DNA from: JADZFO01 sp964512635
Lineage (GTDB): Bacteria > 4484-113 > JAFGCY01
Direction of reading: 5' to 3'
DNA: 64,000 nucleotides
Assembly: GCA_964512635.1 (NCBI GenBank)
Contig: CAZEJB010000017.1
Location: 5,702-69,701, forward strand
Shown here one piece after another: positions 52,084-61,617 of this stretch. The first letter of the stretch is position 1; each line of letters opens with the position of its first letter. The notes under the pieces were generated by a model. It had not been told where the DNA came from and ran no database searches. It was given only the letters and a program-made list of their open reading frames with translations. Both the position numbers and the translations under genes were made by a program.

Positions 52084-52884
52084 CGCCGCAGAATTCTGCT
52101 CTTAGCCGCCCTGGTCCTCTTTACTGTCCTGCCGGCACTGTCCGCGCAGGCTGCCAGTGTGCCCGGACTTGGCTGCAAGTCCTATCTGATCTACGACTAC
52201 ACCGGCCAGCAGATCGTGGCCATCGACAACCCTGACAACCGCCAGCCGATCGCCTCGCTGACGAAGCTGATGACCGCCATCCTGGCCTGCGAGAACCTGC
52301 GCTTCGACGGCCGTTATCTGCTCAACGAGGAAGAGAAGAAAGCCTTCAAGACCGATTCGCTGCGGGCGGACAAGATCCTTGAACTGATGCTGGTGGCCTC
52401 CAACAATCTCGCCTGCAAGACCGTGGCGCGGATCGTGGCCGGCGATGAAGCCAGCTTTGCCCAGATGATGACCGCCCGCGCCCGCGACTTCGGGATGAAC
52501 AACACCCGCTATGTCAACGCCAGCGGACTGCCCGGGGAAGGGCAGTATTCCACCATGGAAGACATGCTGCGCCTGACCCTCAACGCCCTGCAGTACCCCC
52601 GGATCCGCCAGACCATGACTACCCACGACTGCGTCAAATGCGGCGGCCAGGATTTTCAGCCGACACTTGGGGCGCTGTATGCGCGGCATCCGGGACTGAT
52701 CGGCGGCAAGACCGGCTATACCAAGGCGGCGGGACGCTGCCTGATCCTGCTCTACAACAGCAATGGCCGGGACTACATCGTCATCACCTTTGGCTCCAGC
52801 GGGGTGAAGGCCAGCTTCAAAGACGCGGAGACCCTGCTGAAGTACCACGGCCTCTATGACGGCCCCGTTGGCGAGTGGAAGTAG
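52081..52884 (+). CDS. D-alanyl-D-alanine carboxypeptidase (peptidase S11, low-molecular-weight PBP)
   Basis: 267 aa with signal peptide (residues 1-24, SAQA). Active-site motifs: S59-L-T-K62 (SxxK), S107-N-N109 (SxN) and K210-T-G212 in GGKTGYTKAAG. It removes the terminal D-Ala of peptidoglycan stem peptides in the periplasm. The usual C-terminal DacA beta domain and membrane anchor are missing, so it is a short, DacF/YkfD-like form (family inference). It is followed by a cluster of palindromic repeats. Confidence 0.88.
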   Translation: MRRRILLLAALVLFTVLPALSAQAASVPGLGCKSYLIYDYTGQQIVAIDNPDNRQPIASLTKLMTAILACENLRFDGRYLLNEEEKKAFKTDSLRADKILELMLVASNNLACKTVARIVAGDEASFAQMMTARARDFGMNNTRYVNASGLPGEGQYSTMEDMLRLTLNALQYPRIRQTMTTHDCVKCGGQDFQPTLGALYARHPGLIGGKTGYTKAAGRCLILLYNSNGRDYIVITFGSSGVKASFKDAETLLKYHGLYDGPVGEWK

Positions 52885-52893
52885 CTGTTTTGC

Positions 52894-53165
52894 GGGGGCG
52901 CGTGGAGCGCGCCAGGCATTATCCGAACAGCAGCGCTATGGGATAGGGGCGCACAGAGTGCGCCTGGCTTTGGGCTCAGTGCAGGAAACGGGCCTGGGGC
53001 TTCACAAGTATAAGCAGCTCAGACTGGGCCGGGCGCACTCTGTGCGCCCCTACTTTCCTGACAACGCCAATTGTCACCGCGGGCGCGCTCCACGCGCCCC
53101 TGCGGTTTATGCCGGGCGCACGCTGTGCGCCTCTACAAAGACGGGCCGAACATGTTCGGCCCCTA
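52894..53165. repeat. REP-like palindrome cluster, second copy of the 21-kb set
   Basis: Units at 52894-52917, 52944-52968, 53028-53052 (same 25-mer as 21307-21331), 53079-53100, 53111-53135 and 53143-53165. The last has the perfect palindrome GGCCGAACATGTTCGGCC, and its TAGGGG end supplies the stop codon of the M16 peptidase gene. No gene in between. Confidence 0.85.
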
Positions 53166-56021
53166 CGACGGCAGCGTTCCCGCGGCGACCGTGACAAAGT
53201 TCTCTGGCTGGTACAGCCTCGCCGCCGCCGCGTTGACCTGCTCCAGCGTCACCGCACGTACTATTTCCGGGTAGCGCCGGATGTAGTCCACCCCGCGCTC
53301 AAGGTAGAGCGAGTCGGTAAGTACCGCCGCCACCGCGCCGTTGGTAGACAGGCGCACCGGGAAGTTGCCGGTCATGAAATTGCGGGCCAGCTCCAGCTCT
53401 TCCTCCGTCACTCCTTCGCTGGCGAAGCGCGCCATTTCTTCCAGAGTGGCACTGATCGCCGCCTCCATCTTCTTGGGGCTGACCTGGGCGCTGACCCAGG
53501 CCGGGCCGGCCGCGCGGCCGGAAGTGACCCGGCTGTAGGAGCCATAGGTCAGGCCGTCCTTGACTCGCAGGCGCTCATTAAGTCGGCTGTAGAAATCGCC
53601 GCCGAAGATGAAGCTGCAGATAAAGGCCGCGGTCCAGTCCGGCTCCAGCTTGCTCATCCCCGGCCCGAGCATGGCGATGCTCAGGTTGCTCTTGTCGGCC
53701 ATTGCGATGTTCTGGCGCAGGCCGCCGCTGGGCTGCCAGCTGGCGCCCTGGGAGAGCAGTCCCTCGCGCTCGCGGGTTTGGGGCTGCCAGGCTCCGAGGC
53801 GCTGCTGAACCAGCTCAACGGCCTGTTCGGGATCAACATCGCCAACGATGCTGAGGATCGCCCCGCTGGGTTCGATGTTGCGCGCATGCCAGTCGCGCAG
53901 GTCGCTGCGCGTGATGGCCTTGACGCTGTCCGCATCGCCCTCCACCCGGCCGGAAAAGGGCGACTGGGGGCCATACAGCGCGTTGCGTCCGGCGGTAAAG
54001 GCCTGGTCAGAAGTGTCGTCGAGGCTGTCCAGCAAGTCGGTCAGGATCTGCTGACGGCTTTTCTCGATCTCGTCCTCGGGGAAAGTGGAGCGCAGGAGCT
54101 GCTCGGCCAGCACATCCAGCAGCAGCGTGAAATCCTCGCTGAGGCTCTTGCCGCCAAAGGTGGTACTCTCCCGTCCGAGGTGGTAGTTCAGGCTGATGCC
54201 GTTGTCTTCCAGCATGCCGGCCAAAGCGAATTTGTCATAGTGCTGGGTGCCGCTTTGCAACATTTCGTCGACGAAGCTGCCGAGGCCCGGCCGGCCCTGC
54301 GGGTCATCAATGCGCCCGCAGCGCAGCAGGCCGTGGATGCAGACGGTCGGATTGCTCTGGTTCCGGCGCACTACGACGGTAAGACCGTTTTCCAGCACCC
54401 GCAGCTGGGCGTAATCCCCTTCAACCTCGCTGGCAGCACTGCCGGCGCCGCTGCCTTCTGTAGGGGCAGCTGTTAAATCCGCGCTGCCGAGATGGGATAA
54501 GTTGCGGTCAAGTCCCGGGACAAGCTCCGGGCGTGAAGCGCGGCAGCCTTCGGCGCGCCGGTCCAGCGCCAGAAACTCAGCAGCCCGCGGATCTGACTCT
54601 CGATAGTGCGGGGGCTCCGGGTCGCCAGCCGGGAAGTCGTCATCATCGGTGTCAAAGTGCTCGAGGCCTTCGGTCTCGTCAAGGTCGATGTCCTCATCGT
54701 CATCGCCCGTCTCGCCGCTGCCGCTGGGCAGGGCGCGATAAATGCCGACGGTCCGGTTATCCTCGAACAGATACTCGGCGGCGACGCGCTTTACATCTTC
54801 GGCCGTGACCGCCTCGATGCCGGGCAGGTAGTTGTCGAGCTCGCGCCATGAGCTCATCAGCTCAAAGTCCACCAGTGCTGCCGCCTCGGCCTGCAGGCTG
54901 TCGTGGTCATAGACGAAACTGACGCGTGCCTGCTTGCGGGCACGCTTCAGCTCGTCAAGGCTGGGGCCCTCGGTCTTGAGCCGCTCAATCTCCAGATAGA
55001 TCAGCTGCTCGGCGGCCTCGGGGCTCTGGCCCTGGTTGAGCATCGCGCTGGCGAAGAACAGGTATGGATCCTGGTAACCAAAGTTGGAGGCCCAGGCTGC
55101 CGCCTCGCCGCACATGGCGCTGTCCACCAGCACCTTATACAGACGGCTGGTGCGGCCGGAGCCCAGAATGTTGCCCAGCACCACCAGGGCGAAACTGTCG
55201 GGGTGGCTGGAAGGCGGGATATGCCAGGCGCAGAGGACATAGTCCAGCTGGCCGGCGCGTCGGATGACGAAGCGGCGCTCGCCAAGCTGGGCAGGCTCGC
55301 TGGTCAGGCGCGGCCGGGTGAAGCCGCTGGCAGGAATAGCCCCAAACCAGTTCTGGATTTTTTCCAGCATCTCCCGCGGCTCAAAGTCGCCGACGGCGAC
55401 GATGAAGGCGTTATCAGGGTGATAAAAGCGGTTGTAGTGCTCCAGCAGCACATCCGGCGTTACCGCCTCGACATCGTCCTTGTAACCGATAGTCGGGATG
55501 CGGTAAGGGTGGGCCACAAAGGCCACGCTGTTCAGCTCTTCATACAACAGGGTGAAGGGCGAGTCGTCGCGCTGGTCCAGCTCGTTGCGTACAACCGTGA
55601 TTTCGCTGCTCAGGTCGTCGGGGGTGCAGGCGATGCCGCGCATGCGGTCGGCCTCAAGCTCCAGGGCGACGTCGATCTTGTCGGCGGCGATCGTCTCGTA
55701 ATAGACAGTCTGGTCCAGCCAGGTGTAGGCGTTGTTGTCGCTGCCCATGCGTTTAAGGCGCTTATCAAACTCGCCCAGCGGGAACTTGTGGGTCGTCTTG
55801 AACATCATGTGTTCAAGCAGGTGGCTCAGGCCGGTGATACCCGGGCGCTCAAACTTGGAGCCCACACGGTAGGCTACGTTGAAGTTGATTACCGGCGCGG
55901 TGCGGTTCACTTTCAGCAGCACGAGCAGGCCGTTTTCCAGCCGGTACTCGTGCACGCTGTCGGTATAGGTAGCGTGGTGAGCGCTGGCGCCGGAGGGGCT
56001 GCTGGGGGGAGTACTTGTCAT
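53163..56021 (-). CDS. M16-family zinc peptidase, two-halves-in-one form
   Basis: 952 aa. The N-terminal half is an active M16 domain with H67-L-L-E70-H71 (inverted HxxEH zinc motif) and a downstream Glu in EITVVRNELDQRDDS. The C-terminal half is a second M16 fold where the motif is replaced by GSFVDEMLQSG, so it is inactive, as in other fused pitrilysin-like enzymes. An acidic, low-complexity linker of ~95 residues joins them (contains DDEDIDLDETEG). No signal peptide is seen at the chosen ATG 56021 (AAGGA upstream); a longer opening to 56090 adds an unconvincing start. Confidence 0.87.
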   Translation of the reverse strand: MTSTPPSSPSGASAHHATYTDSVHEYRLENGLLVLLKVNRTAPVINFNVAYRVGSKFERPGITGLSHLLEHMMFKTTHKFPLGEFDKRLKRMGSDNNAYTWLDQTVYYETIAADKIDVALELEADRMRGIACTPDDLSSEITVVRNELDQRDDSPFTLLYEELNSVAFVAHPYRIPTIGYKDDVEAVTPDVLLEHYNRFYHPDNAFIVAVGDFEPREMLEKIQNWFGAIPASGFTRPRLTSEPAQLGERRFVIRRAGQLDYVLCAWHIPPSSHPDSFALVVLGNILGSGRTSRLYKVLVDSAMCGEAAAWASNFGYQDPYLFFASAMLNQGQSPEAAEQLIYLEIERLKTEGPSLDELKRARKQARVSFVYDHDSLQAEAAALVDFELMSSWRELDNYLPGIEAVTAEDVKRVAAEYLFEDNRTVGIYRALPSGSGETGDDDEDIDLDETEGLEHFDTDDDDFPAGDPEPPHYRESDPRAAEFLALDRRAEGCRASRPELVPGLDRNLSHLGSADLTAAPTEGSGAGSAASEVEGDYAQLRVLENGLTVVVRRNQSNPTVCIHGLLRCGRIDDPQGRPGLGSFVDEMLQSGTQHYDKFALAGMLEDNGISLNYHLGRESTTFGGKSLSEDFTLLLDVLAEQLLRSTFPEDEIEKSRQQILTDLLDSLDDTSDQAFTAGRNALYGPQSPFSGRVEGDADSVKAITRSDLRDWHARNIEPSGAILSIVGDVDPEQAVELVQQRLGAWQPQTREREGLLSQGASWQPSGGLRQNIAMADKSNLSIAMLGPGMSKLEPDWTAAFICSFIFGGDFYSRLNERLRVKDGLTYGSYSRVTSGRAAGPAWVSAQVSPKKMEAAISATLEEMARFASEGVTEEELELARNFMTGNFPVRLSTNGAVAAVLTDSLYLERGVDYIRRYPEIVRAVTLEQVNAAAARLYQPENFVTVAAGTLPS

Positions 56022-56106
56022 CCTGATTGTTCCTTCGACTAATGGCCGGGCGCGCGTTCGCGGCGGGCCGGCAAAGCATAGCTTACGCAAGCCGGGCCGG
56101 GCATAC

Positions 56107-56121
56107 TAGAATCACTGTGTG
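56107..56121 (+). promoter_or_regulatory. -10 box of a leaderless gene
   Basis: TAGAAT at 56107-56112, six bases, GTG 56119. Confidence 0.6.
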
Positions 56122-56676
56122 CCCCAGCCCAAGAAAAAGGTTCTCAGCGCCAGGCCGAGCAGCGCAGCTCCCGGCGCTGCTCCCAGCTCCCGGCCCGTCT
56201 TGACTTATGAAGGGCCGGCAGAGCTCACCTGGGATTACAACCCCTGGATTCACTCCACCGACCGCGGCTGGCGCCGGCCGCAGATGGCCTTTGCAGCGCT
56301 GCTGCTGTGCTGCATGATCGCCGCGATCGGCCTGGCCGAGCACCGCACCATTCCCGAGCTGGCGGCCTGGACCCTGGCAGGGCTGGCCATTTCGATGGGC
56401 ATGTGTGCGCCGCTCTTCCTGCCGGTGCAGTACCGCCTTGATCAGCGCGGGGTGACGGTTACCTTCCTGCTGGTGCCGAGCTTCCGGCCCTGGGAGCACT
56501 ATCGCAACTTCTATGTTCACGACACCGGCGTACACTTGACTACGATGCCGCGGCCCAGCCCCCTGGATGCCTTTCGCGGCCACTACCTGCAGTGGGGCAC
56601 CGGCCTGGGACGCCGCGAGCTGGTTGAGCCCTTTATCGCCGGCCATGTGCGGCGCGAGGCGGACAGCGCCGCCTGA
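56119..56676 (+). CDS. Two-TM hypothetical protein with PH-like (bPH) C-terminus
   Basis: 185 aa. A Ser/Ala/Pro-rich N-terminus of ~30 residues precedes two adjacent transmembrane segments (about 57-72 and 80-100). The C-terminal ~80 residues (YRLDQRGVTVTFLLVPSFRPWEHY, DTGVHLTTM) resemble the short PH-like domains of YdbT/YcxB-type membrane proteins. Role unknown. It starts divergently from the M16 peptidase, 97 bp away. Confidence 0.7.
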   Translation: MPQPKKKVLSARPSSAAPGAAPSSRPVLTYEGPAELTWDYNPWIHSTDRGWRRPQMAFAALLLCCMIAAIGLAEHRTIPELAAWTLAGLAISMGMCAPLFLPVQYRLDQRGVTVTFLLVPSFRPWEHYRNFYVHDTGVHLTTMPRPSPLDAFRGHYLQWGTGLGRRELVEPFIAGHVRREADSAA

Positions 56677-56733
56677 GACGGGCCGCCGGGGGTGTTGTAG
56701 GATAAGTAGATTCCCGGAGGGGTAAGACAATCC

Positions 56734-57186
56734 ATGAGCACAATGGTTGACACCGGCCTGCTGATCAGCAGCCTCGATTACGTAACAGTCATGGTCAAGG
56801 ACCAGGACGCCGCGCTGCGCTTTTACACCGAGGTGCTGGGCTTCCAGGCTTCGGACGATGAGCAGTTCGGCTCCGGCCAGCGCTGGCTGACTGTGGGCCT
56901 GCCGGGCGCCCAGACGCGCCTCGTGCTGTTTGCTGATCCGCACGCCCATGCCGAGGAAGAAGGCGGCTGCTGCGGCAGTGGCGGCTGCGGCTCCTGTGGC
57001 GGCGTTGAGTATGCTTGGACCGGCATGGTGATGCGCACCGACGACATCAACGCGGCCTTCGAGAACCTGCAGGGCAAGGGTGTGACCTTCCTCCAGCCGC
57101 CGCAGGAGAAGAGCTGGGGCGTAATCGACGCGCTCTTTGCCGATCTCGACGGCAATGTCTTCAACCTGGTACAGCGCAAGAACTAG
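56734..57186 (+). CDS. VOC/glyoxalase-family protein with Cys-rich insert
   Basis: 150 aa. A single VOC module with the two beta-alpha-beta-beta-beta halves: DYVTVMVKDQDAALRFYTEVLGF at the start (split here: YVTVMVKDQDAALRFY then TEVLGF) and ALFADLDGNVFNLV at the end. Between them, residues 70-90 form an insert H70-A-H72, EEE, then C79-C80, C85 and C88 among Gly/Ser. That insert is not normal in the family and looks like a metal- or thiol-binding loop. Activity unknown (VOC members include glyoxalases, dioxygenases and resistance proteins). ATG 56734 has GGAGG 13 bases upstream; ATG 56743 is possible. Confidence 0.8.
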   Translation: MSTMVDTGLLISSLDYVTVMVKDQDAALRFYTEVLGFQASDDEQFGSGQRWLTVGLPGAQTRLVLFADPHAHAEEEGGCCGSGGCGSCGGVEYAWTGMVMRTDDINAAFENLQGKGVTFLQPPQEKSWGVIDALFADLDGNVFNLVQRKN

Positions 57187-57253
57187 CGGTCCGCAGTCAA
57201 GGCCAAACTGATAACTGCACCCGCTTGCAGCTATTGGACCGGGTCTGGGTGGA

Positions 57254-57287
57254 TATAATGCTCTGATCACTCGACGAGAGGGGGAGC
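57254..57287 (+). promoter_or_regulatory. Promoter and ribosome-binding site of the cohesin/dockerin-like gene
   Basis: Perfect TATAAT at 57254-57259 without a good -35. The predicted leader is about 22 nt and contains GGGGGAG just upstream of ATG 57288. Confidence 0.55.
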
Positions 57288-60050
57288 ATGTCCATACTTC
57301 GGACCACGACCCGGATTCAGATGATCCCGCGCAGACAGATCCACTCAGTGGGCCTCGTTTTGCTGTTTGGTCTGCTGGCGCTTATGCAGTCCTGCTCCTC
57401 GCAAGCCGAGCAACCGGCCAGCCTTGCGCCAGATCACGGCAGCGCCTTTCAGCTTGATCTCTACCCCGACACCTTCATCGCCGGCGGCTCAGCAGACGAG
57501 ATAAGCGTGCGCGAGGTCAAAGGAGCCATAGGAGAGGTGCGCGTCGAGGTAGTTGCCCGCAACGCCAGCCGGCTGAAGGCTGTCTTTTTCAGGCTTAACT
57601 ATGATGCCGCTTCGTTTACCCCGCTGCGTCTGAACAAGTCAGAAAACATCGCGCCGGCAGATGGAGACCTGAGCATTTACCTTCCAGCCACTCCCGGCGT
57701 TCTTGAGTTCGCACAGATGCTGCCGCGACCCCAGGATCAGGTCGGCTCAGGTTTCAGCGGAAATGGAGTGCTGTGCAGCATCGATTTCGCCCGGCGGCCT
57801 TTTGCGGATGTGCAGAGGGCAACAAGTGGGGTGCCGTCCAGTGACGACGCGCGCAGCACCCTGGTCTTCAACCCGGTGGGGCCTCAGCTCGAATGGCGGT
57901 TGGTCAACCCGGGTGACTACAGCCAGGACGGCCAGGTGCTGGCCTCCGACCTCACCCCAATCGGCATCCACTTCAACGAGGATGTGCCAGCCGGAAACGA
58001 CCTGGACGGTCGTGACAGCAACAGCATTCAGGATGTAGTGGACGGCAACAATGACGGCACAATCGCTGTCGGCGACCTGACCGCCATCGGCCTGAACTTC
58101 CAGGACAAGATCCTGCGCTACAAGCTCTTTCGCAGCACTGATCCGCTGGATGTGCCGACCAGCAACACAGGCCCCAATGGCCCGGGTACTTTGCCTCTGG
58201 GCACGGTTGAACTGTCCGAGGCCATTGGCAACAAAGCTACAGAACGTCTGCGCTTCGAGTTTGTCCTGCTGAACGACCCGGCCGGCGCGATCTACTGGGT
58301 CCGTCCCTTCGACGGCGTGGACGACGGTACGCCAAGCACCACGGCTCTTGGGGGCGCGGCCGCCAACCAGCCGCCAGTCGCCGCAATTGTGGCTGACGTG
58401 ACCCAGGGCTTCGCCCCGCTGACGGTTAACTTTGACGCCAGCGCCAGTGCGGATGAAGCTGGACTGGCTGGATTGGAGTTCAGTTGGGACTTTGAAGGTG
58501 ACGGCACCTTCGATTTTGTCAGCGGCAGCGATGCCACGATTTCGCATGATTACACTGACCCGGGCCAGTTCAACCCGACTGTAAAGGCCACCGACAGCGA
58601 GGGGCTTAACGGCCTGGCCAGCGTTGAAGTGCTGGTTGACACGCCGGGGAATGTGCCGCCGACGGCCAACCTGGTCATCTCGGCTGTGGGGACCCAGGCG
58701 CCGGTGGCGATCACCCTGGATGCCAGCGGCAGCGCCGACACCGATGGGACGATTCAGGAGTACCGCTTCGACCTTGACGGCGACGGTGAGTTTGAAAAGG
58801 TCTTTGCGGGCACGGAAGACCCGGTGCTGAACTTCAATCTGGGCACTAACGGGAGTTACACCTTTACTGTCCAGGTGATTGATGACGACCAGGGGACTGA
58901 CAGCGACAGCAAGACCGCTGACGTTTCTGGAGGCTTTGTCCCGGCTGAGGTGGATCAACTGGATCCCGGCGTAGAACCGCTTGATATCGCCTGCGGAGCG
59001 TTCAATAAGGACCCCAGCGCCAACAGCCGTTTCCTGGTGGCCTACATGGACGACACCAAGCAGCTCAAGCACCTTGTCTCGAATGACAACGAGGGCGAAA
59101 GCTGGAAGAACCCAGCGCTGGTCACGGCTTCCGGCAGTGACGAGCGCAATGCGGCGCTGCATCTCGGTGTGGTCGGCGGCCTGCCCGTCCTGGCCTATAT
59201 CGACAACGCCAGTTCCAGCGGGACGCTGCGCTATGTCCGGGCCAATGACGCCGACGGCCTGAGCTGGCCAAACTCTACCGCCCTAGCGTCGGGGTCAAAC
59301 CTGCGCTCACCTTTTCTGCGCATCGTGGACGGTGTTCCGGCGGTCGCCTATATGTTGAAGCCGACGACGGCAACCGGGAATTCAACGGTGTTCTTCGTCA
59401 ATGCGAAGAACTCGGTTGGCAGCGGCGCCTGGAATGGCCCGGTTCTCGTTGACAACGGCTTCCCCCAGGACTTAAACCAGGTTCCGCTGCCGCGTCTGCA
59501 GTTGCTCTTTGTCAGCGGTGACCAGGAGCCAGCGGTTGTTGTTGGCGGTGCTGCGACTTTCAGAGAGAAGGCCGACAACAAGAAGGGCGACGACTGGGAC
59601 GGTGATGCGGACAACGCCCTGCTCTTCGCCGCTAAGGCATTCAGCTATCAATTGGAATCCGGAGACGAGGCAATTGGGGCGCACATTCAAGACAATGAGG
59701 ATGGACTGACCGACAGCGTTGTCTCCCACCACGTGACTAATGCTTTCGGAGCATTCTCAGGGATCTGGCAAGGGGCATTCACAGAAATCGAGACCACGCC
59801 GGACATCAGCCCGCTGGTTGAGTTCCGCCGCGACGGTGCCCTTGGCGTGGTTTGCTGGCATGACAATGACCTGAATGCGCTGAAGTTCGCCCGCTCGCTG
59901 AACGCGGATGCGGAAGCCTACGGTGCGCCCCAGGTGATCGACTTTGTTGACACTGACGTCTTCGACATGACAGTAATGGGCAGCACTGGCCGCGTGCTCA
60001 TCGTTTATTACGACAAAGCTCAGGGCGTGATCAAGGCAGCCAATATCTAG
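57288..60050 (+). CDS. Lipoprotein with cohesin-like, dockerin-like and PKD domains
   Basis: 920 aa, lipobox LMQSC. Residues ~50-195 look like a cohesin domain (EVRVEVVARNASRLKAVFFRLNYD). Next is a dockerin type I-like pair of calcium-binding repeats, DYSQDGQVLASDLTPIGIHF and DGNNDGTIAVGDLTAIGLNF. Then come a strand-rich segment, two PKD domains (DFEGDGTF; DLDGDGEF) and about 330 residues of LRYVRAND-type repeats. Cohesin and dockerin together in one anchored protein suggest attachment of partner proteins, but binding is not shown. It lacks the N-terminal module of the other lipoproteins. Confidence 0.8.
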   Translation: MSILRTTTRIQMIPRRQIHSVGLVLLFGLLALMQSCSSQAEQPASLAPDHGSAFQLDLYPDTFIAGGSADEISVREVKGAIGEVRVEVVARNASRLKAVFFRLNYDAASFTPLRLNKSENIAPADGDLSIYLPATPGVLEFAQMLPRPQDQVGSGFSGNGVLCSIDFARRPFADVQRATSGVPSSDDARSTLVFNPVGPQLEWRLVNPGDYSQDGQVLASDLTPIGIHFNEDVPAGNDLDGRDSNSIQDVVDGNNDGTIAVGDLTAIGLNFQDKILRYKLFRSTDPLDVPTSNTGPNGPGTLPLGTVELSEAIGNKATERLRFEFVLLNDPAGAIYWVRPFDGVDDGTPSTTALGGAAANQPPVAAIVADVTQGFAPLTVNFDASASADEAGLAGLEFSWDFEGDGTFDFVSGSDATISHDYTDPGQFNPTVKATDSEGLNGLASVEVLVDTPGNVPPTANLVISAVGTQAPVAITLDASGSADTDGTIQEYRFDLDGDGEFEKVFAGTEDPVLNFNLGTNGSYTFTVQVIDDDQGTDSDSKTADVSGGFVPAEVDQLDPGVEPLDIACGAFNKDPSANSRFLVAYMDDTKQLKHLVSNDNEGESWKNPALVTASGSDERNAALHLGVVGGLPVLAYIDNASSSGTLRYVRANDADGLSWPNSTALASGSNLRSPFLRIVDGVPAVAYMLKPTTATGNSTVFFVNAKNSVGSGAWNGPVLVDNGFPQDLNQVPLPRLQLLFVSGDQEPAVVVGGAATFREKADNKKGDDWDGDADNALLFAAKAFSYQLESGDEAIGAHIQDNEDGLTDSVVSHHVTNAFGAFSGIWQGAFTEIETTPDISPLVEFRRDGALGVVCWHDNDLNALKFARSLNADAEAYGAPQVIDFVDTDVFDMTVMGSTGRVLIVYYDKAQGVIKAANI

Positions 60051-60092
60051 CGTGCAGCGCGCGGCAGGATGCAGTTGATTGACACCGCGCGC

Positions 60093-60106
60093 TAGAATCC
60101 GCCATG
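60093..60106 (+). promoter_or_regulatory. -10 box of a leaderless gene
   Basis: TAGAAT at 60093-60098, five bases, ATG 60104. No Shine-Dalgarno sequence. Confidence 0.5.
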
Positions 60107-61126
60107 CGCAATTCCCGCCTTGGGCTGGCCGGCCTCGTAATCTGTCTGCTGCTGCTGTGCAGTGGCTGCTTTGATGTCAACGAGGACATCACTGTCCGCT
60201 CGGACCTCTCCGGCAAGTATGTACTGAAGCTTAGCCTGCCGGAGCGTCTGGCCGCTATGGGCGACATGATCCCCGGGGAGCATAGTGGCGGCGATCCTCA
60301 GCGCAACTTTGAAGAGCTCAAATCGCAGCTCGAGCAGGAGAGTTTCGTCGAGAGCGCGGTGGTCAGCAGCGCGACCGAAGGCGAGATGCGCTTCTACACG
60401 CTGGAAATCCTGGCCCGCGACATGCGCAAACTTGGCGACTACTTTGCTGAGCAGGCCAATGCCAATGGTGAAAGCCCCTATCGCCTGAGCTTCAAGCTGG
60501 AGCGCAAAAGCTTTGGCACCTTCCACTTCAGCCGCGACCTGCAGTTCAGTGCGATGGCTGGCATGGGCCTTCCGAACGGCGGCGGCAAGGCAGACGACGC
60601 CTCTGGCACCCCGGACAGCTCAGCAGGCGATGATGCCGCCCAAAGCGCGGATGCTGCTGGCGCACCGGAGGACCAGTCCGGTGAGCGCAGCATCAAAGAC
60701 CGTCTGCTGGACAAGGGCCGCGATGCCCTGAGCAAAGGCATCGACCAGGGAGTTGACCAGGGCAAGAAAGCGCTGGGCGGACTGGGGGGCATGCTCGGAG
60801 GACTGATGGGCCAGGCGCTGATGGCGGACCATTACTACACTGTAAGGCTCTACGCCGCCGGGATCGAAAGTACGGACGCTGTAGCCGCAGCGGATGGAAA
60901 AAGCGTCGAGTGGCGCATCCCAATGGCTGAGCTGATGGACGGTTCGGCATCCAGCCGCACGCTTGAAGCAGACTTCAAGGCGCTCGGGATCAGCGGTGCG
61001 GCCCTGCTGCTGCTTACGCTGCTGGTCATGTTCCTCTTCGCCGGGCTGCTGGTGGGCATTGCGGTCACCTCCGCACGGCGCAAGCGCCGTGCAGCCCAGT
61101 CACCAGCACCGCCGGCTCAGAGTTAG
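60104..61126 (+). CDS. LppM-like lipoprotein with C-terminal TM
   Basis: 340 aa, lipobox LCSGC followed by FDVNEDITVRSDLSGKY, an LppM-type start. A low-complexity Ala/Asp/Ser region (about 165-195) and a Gly/Leu-rich helix (KKALGGLGGMLGGLMGQALM is represented near 225-245) lead to a second strand-rich part. One transmembrane helix (about 298-322) and a basic, Pro/Ala-rich tail end the protein. It is anchored at both ends, by lipid and by the helix. Function unknown. Confidence 0.72.
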   Translation: MRNSRLGLAGLVICLLLLCSGCFDVNEDITVRSDLSGKYVLKLSLPERLAAMGDMIPGEHSGGDPQRNFEELKSQLEQESFVESAVVSSATEGEMRFYTLEILARDMRKLGDYFAEQANANGESPYRLSFKLERKSFGTFHFSRDLQFSAMAGMGLPNGGGKADDASGTPDSSAGDDAAQSADAAGAPEDQSGERSIKDRLLDKGRDALSKGIDQGVDQGKKALGGLGGMLGGLMGQALMADHYYTVRLYAAGIESTDAVAAADGKSVEWRIPMAELMDGSASSRTLEADFKALGISGAALLLLTLLVMFLFAGLLVGIAVTSARRKRRAAQSPAPPAQS

Positions 61127-61143
61127 GCCTAAACCCGGCCTGC

Positions 61144-61158
61144 TATATTTAGGCGGTG
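61144..61158 (+). promoter_or_regulatory. -10 box of a leaderless gene
   Basis: TATATT at 61144-61149, six bases, GTG 61156. No Shine-Dalgarno sequence. Confidence 0.6.
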
Positions 61159-61617
61159 AAGACCCTGGCCCGCAACACCATCCTTCCGCTGCTGCTGGTC
61201 GGGCCGCTGCTGGCCTGGTGCGTCTTTATGGCGCGCGATACCACCACGGATTACCCGCGGGCCCTGCTGCCCAGCGCAATGGTCGCCGGGGGCCTGTGCC
61301 TGCTGGCCCTTGCCCTCATGATCAGCAGTCTGTACCGCTGGCCCAGCAGAGAGGCCATGATCGGAGCCCTGGTGGGAAGCGGATTGAGCTTCATACCCGC
61401 GGTCGGCGGCGGCACTTTTGGCATTATGATGCTGGCCTTCAGTGGTGACAGCGGGATGGAAGCCGCGGCCCAGGTACTGCCGGTCACTCTTGGGATCACG
61501 GCTCTCCTGATTCTGCTGCCTCTCACGCTGGGCGTCTGTCTAGGTGCTCTGATTGGTCAGCGCAAAGCGGATCAGCGCGCCTTGCTGCCGACCGGGCCGG
61601 AGGTCCCCACCCGGTGA
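61156..61617 (+). CDS. Small membrane protein, tandem paralogue 1
   Basis: 153 aa with four predicted transmembrane helices. It shares GALVGSG, GTFGIMMLAFSGDSG and LPVTLGI with the next gene (GALLGSG, VTFGMLMLGFGSDSG, LPYTLPI), so they are duplicates. First gene of a tight cluster: its TGA overlaps the next GTG by four bases. Function unknown. Confidence 0.72.
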   Translation: MKTLARNTILPLLLVGPLLAWCVFMARDTTTDYPRALLPSAMVAGGLCLLALALMISSLYRWPSREAMIGALVGSGLSFIPAVGGGTFGIMMLAFSGDSGMEAAAQVLPVTLGITALLILLPLTLGVCLGALIGQRKADQRALLPTGPEVPTR

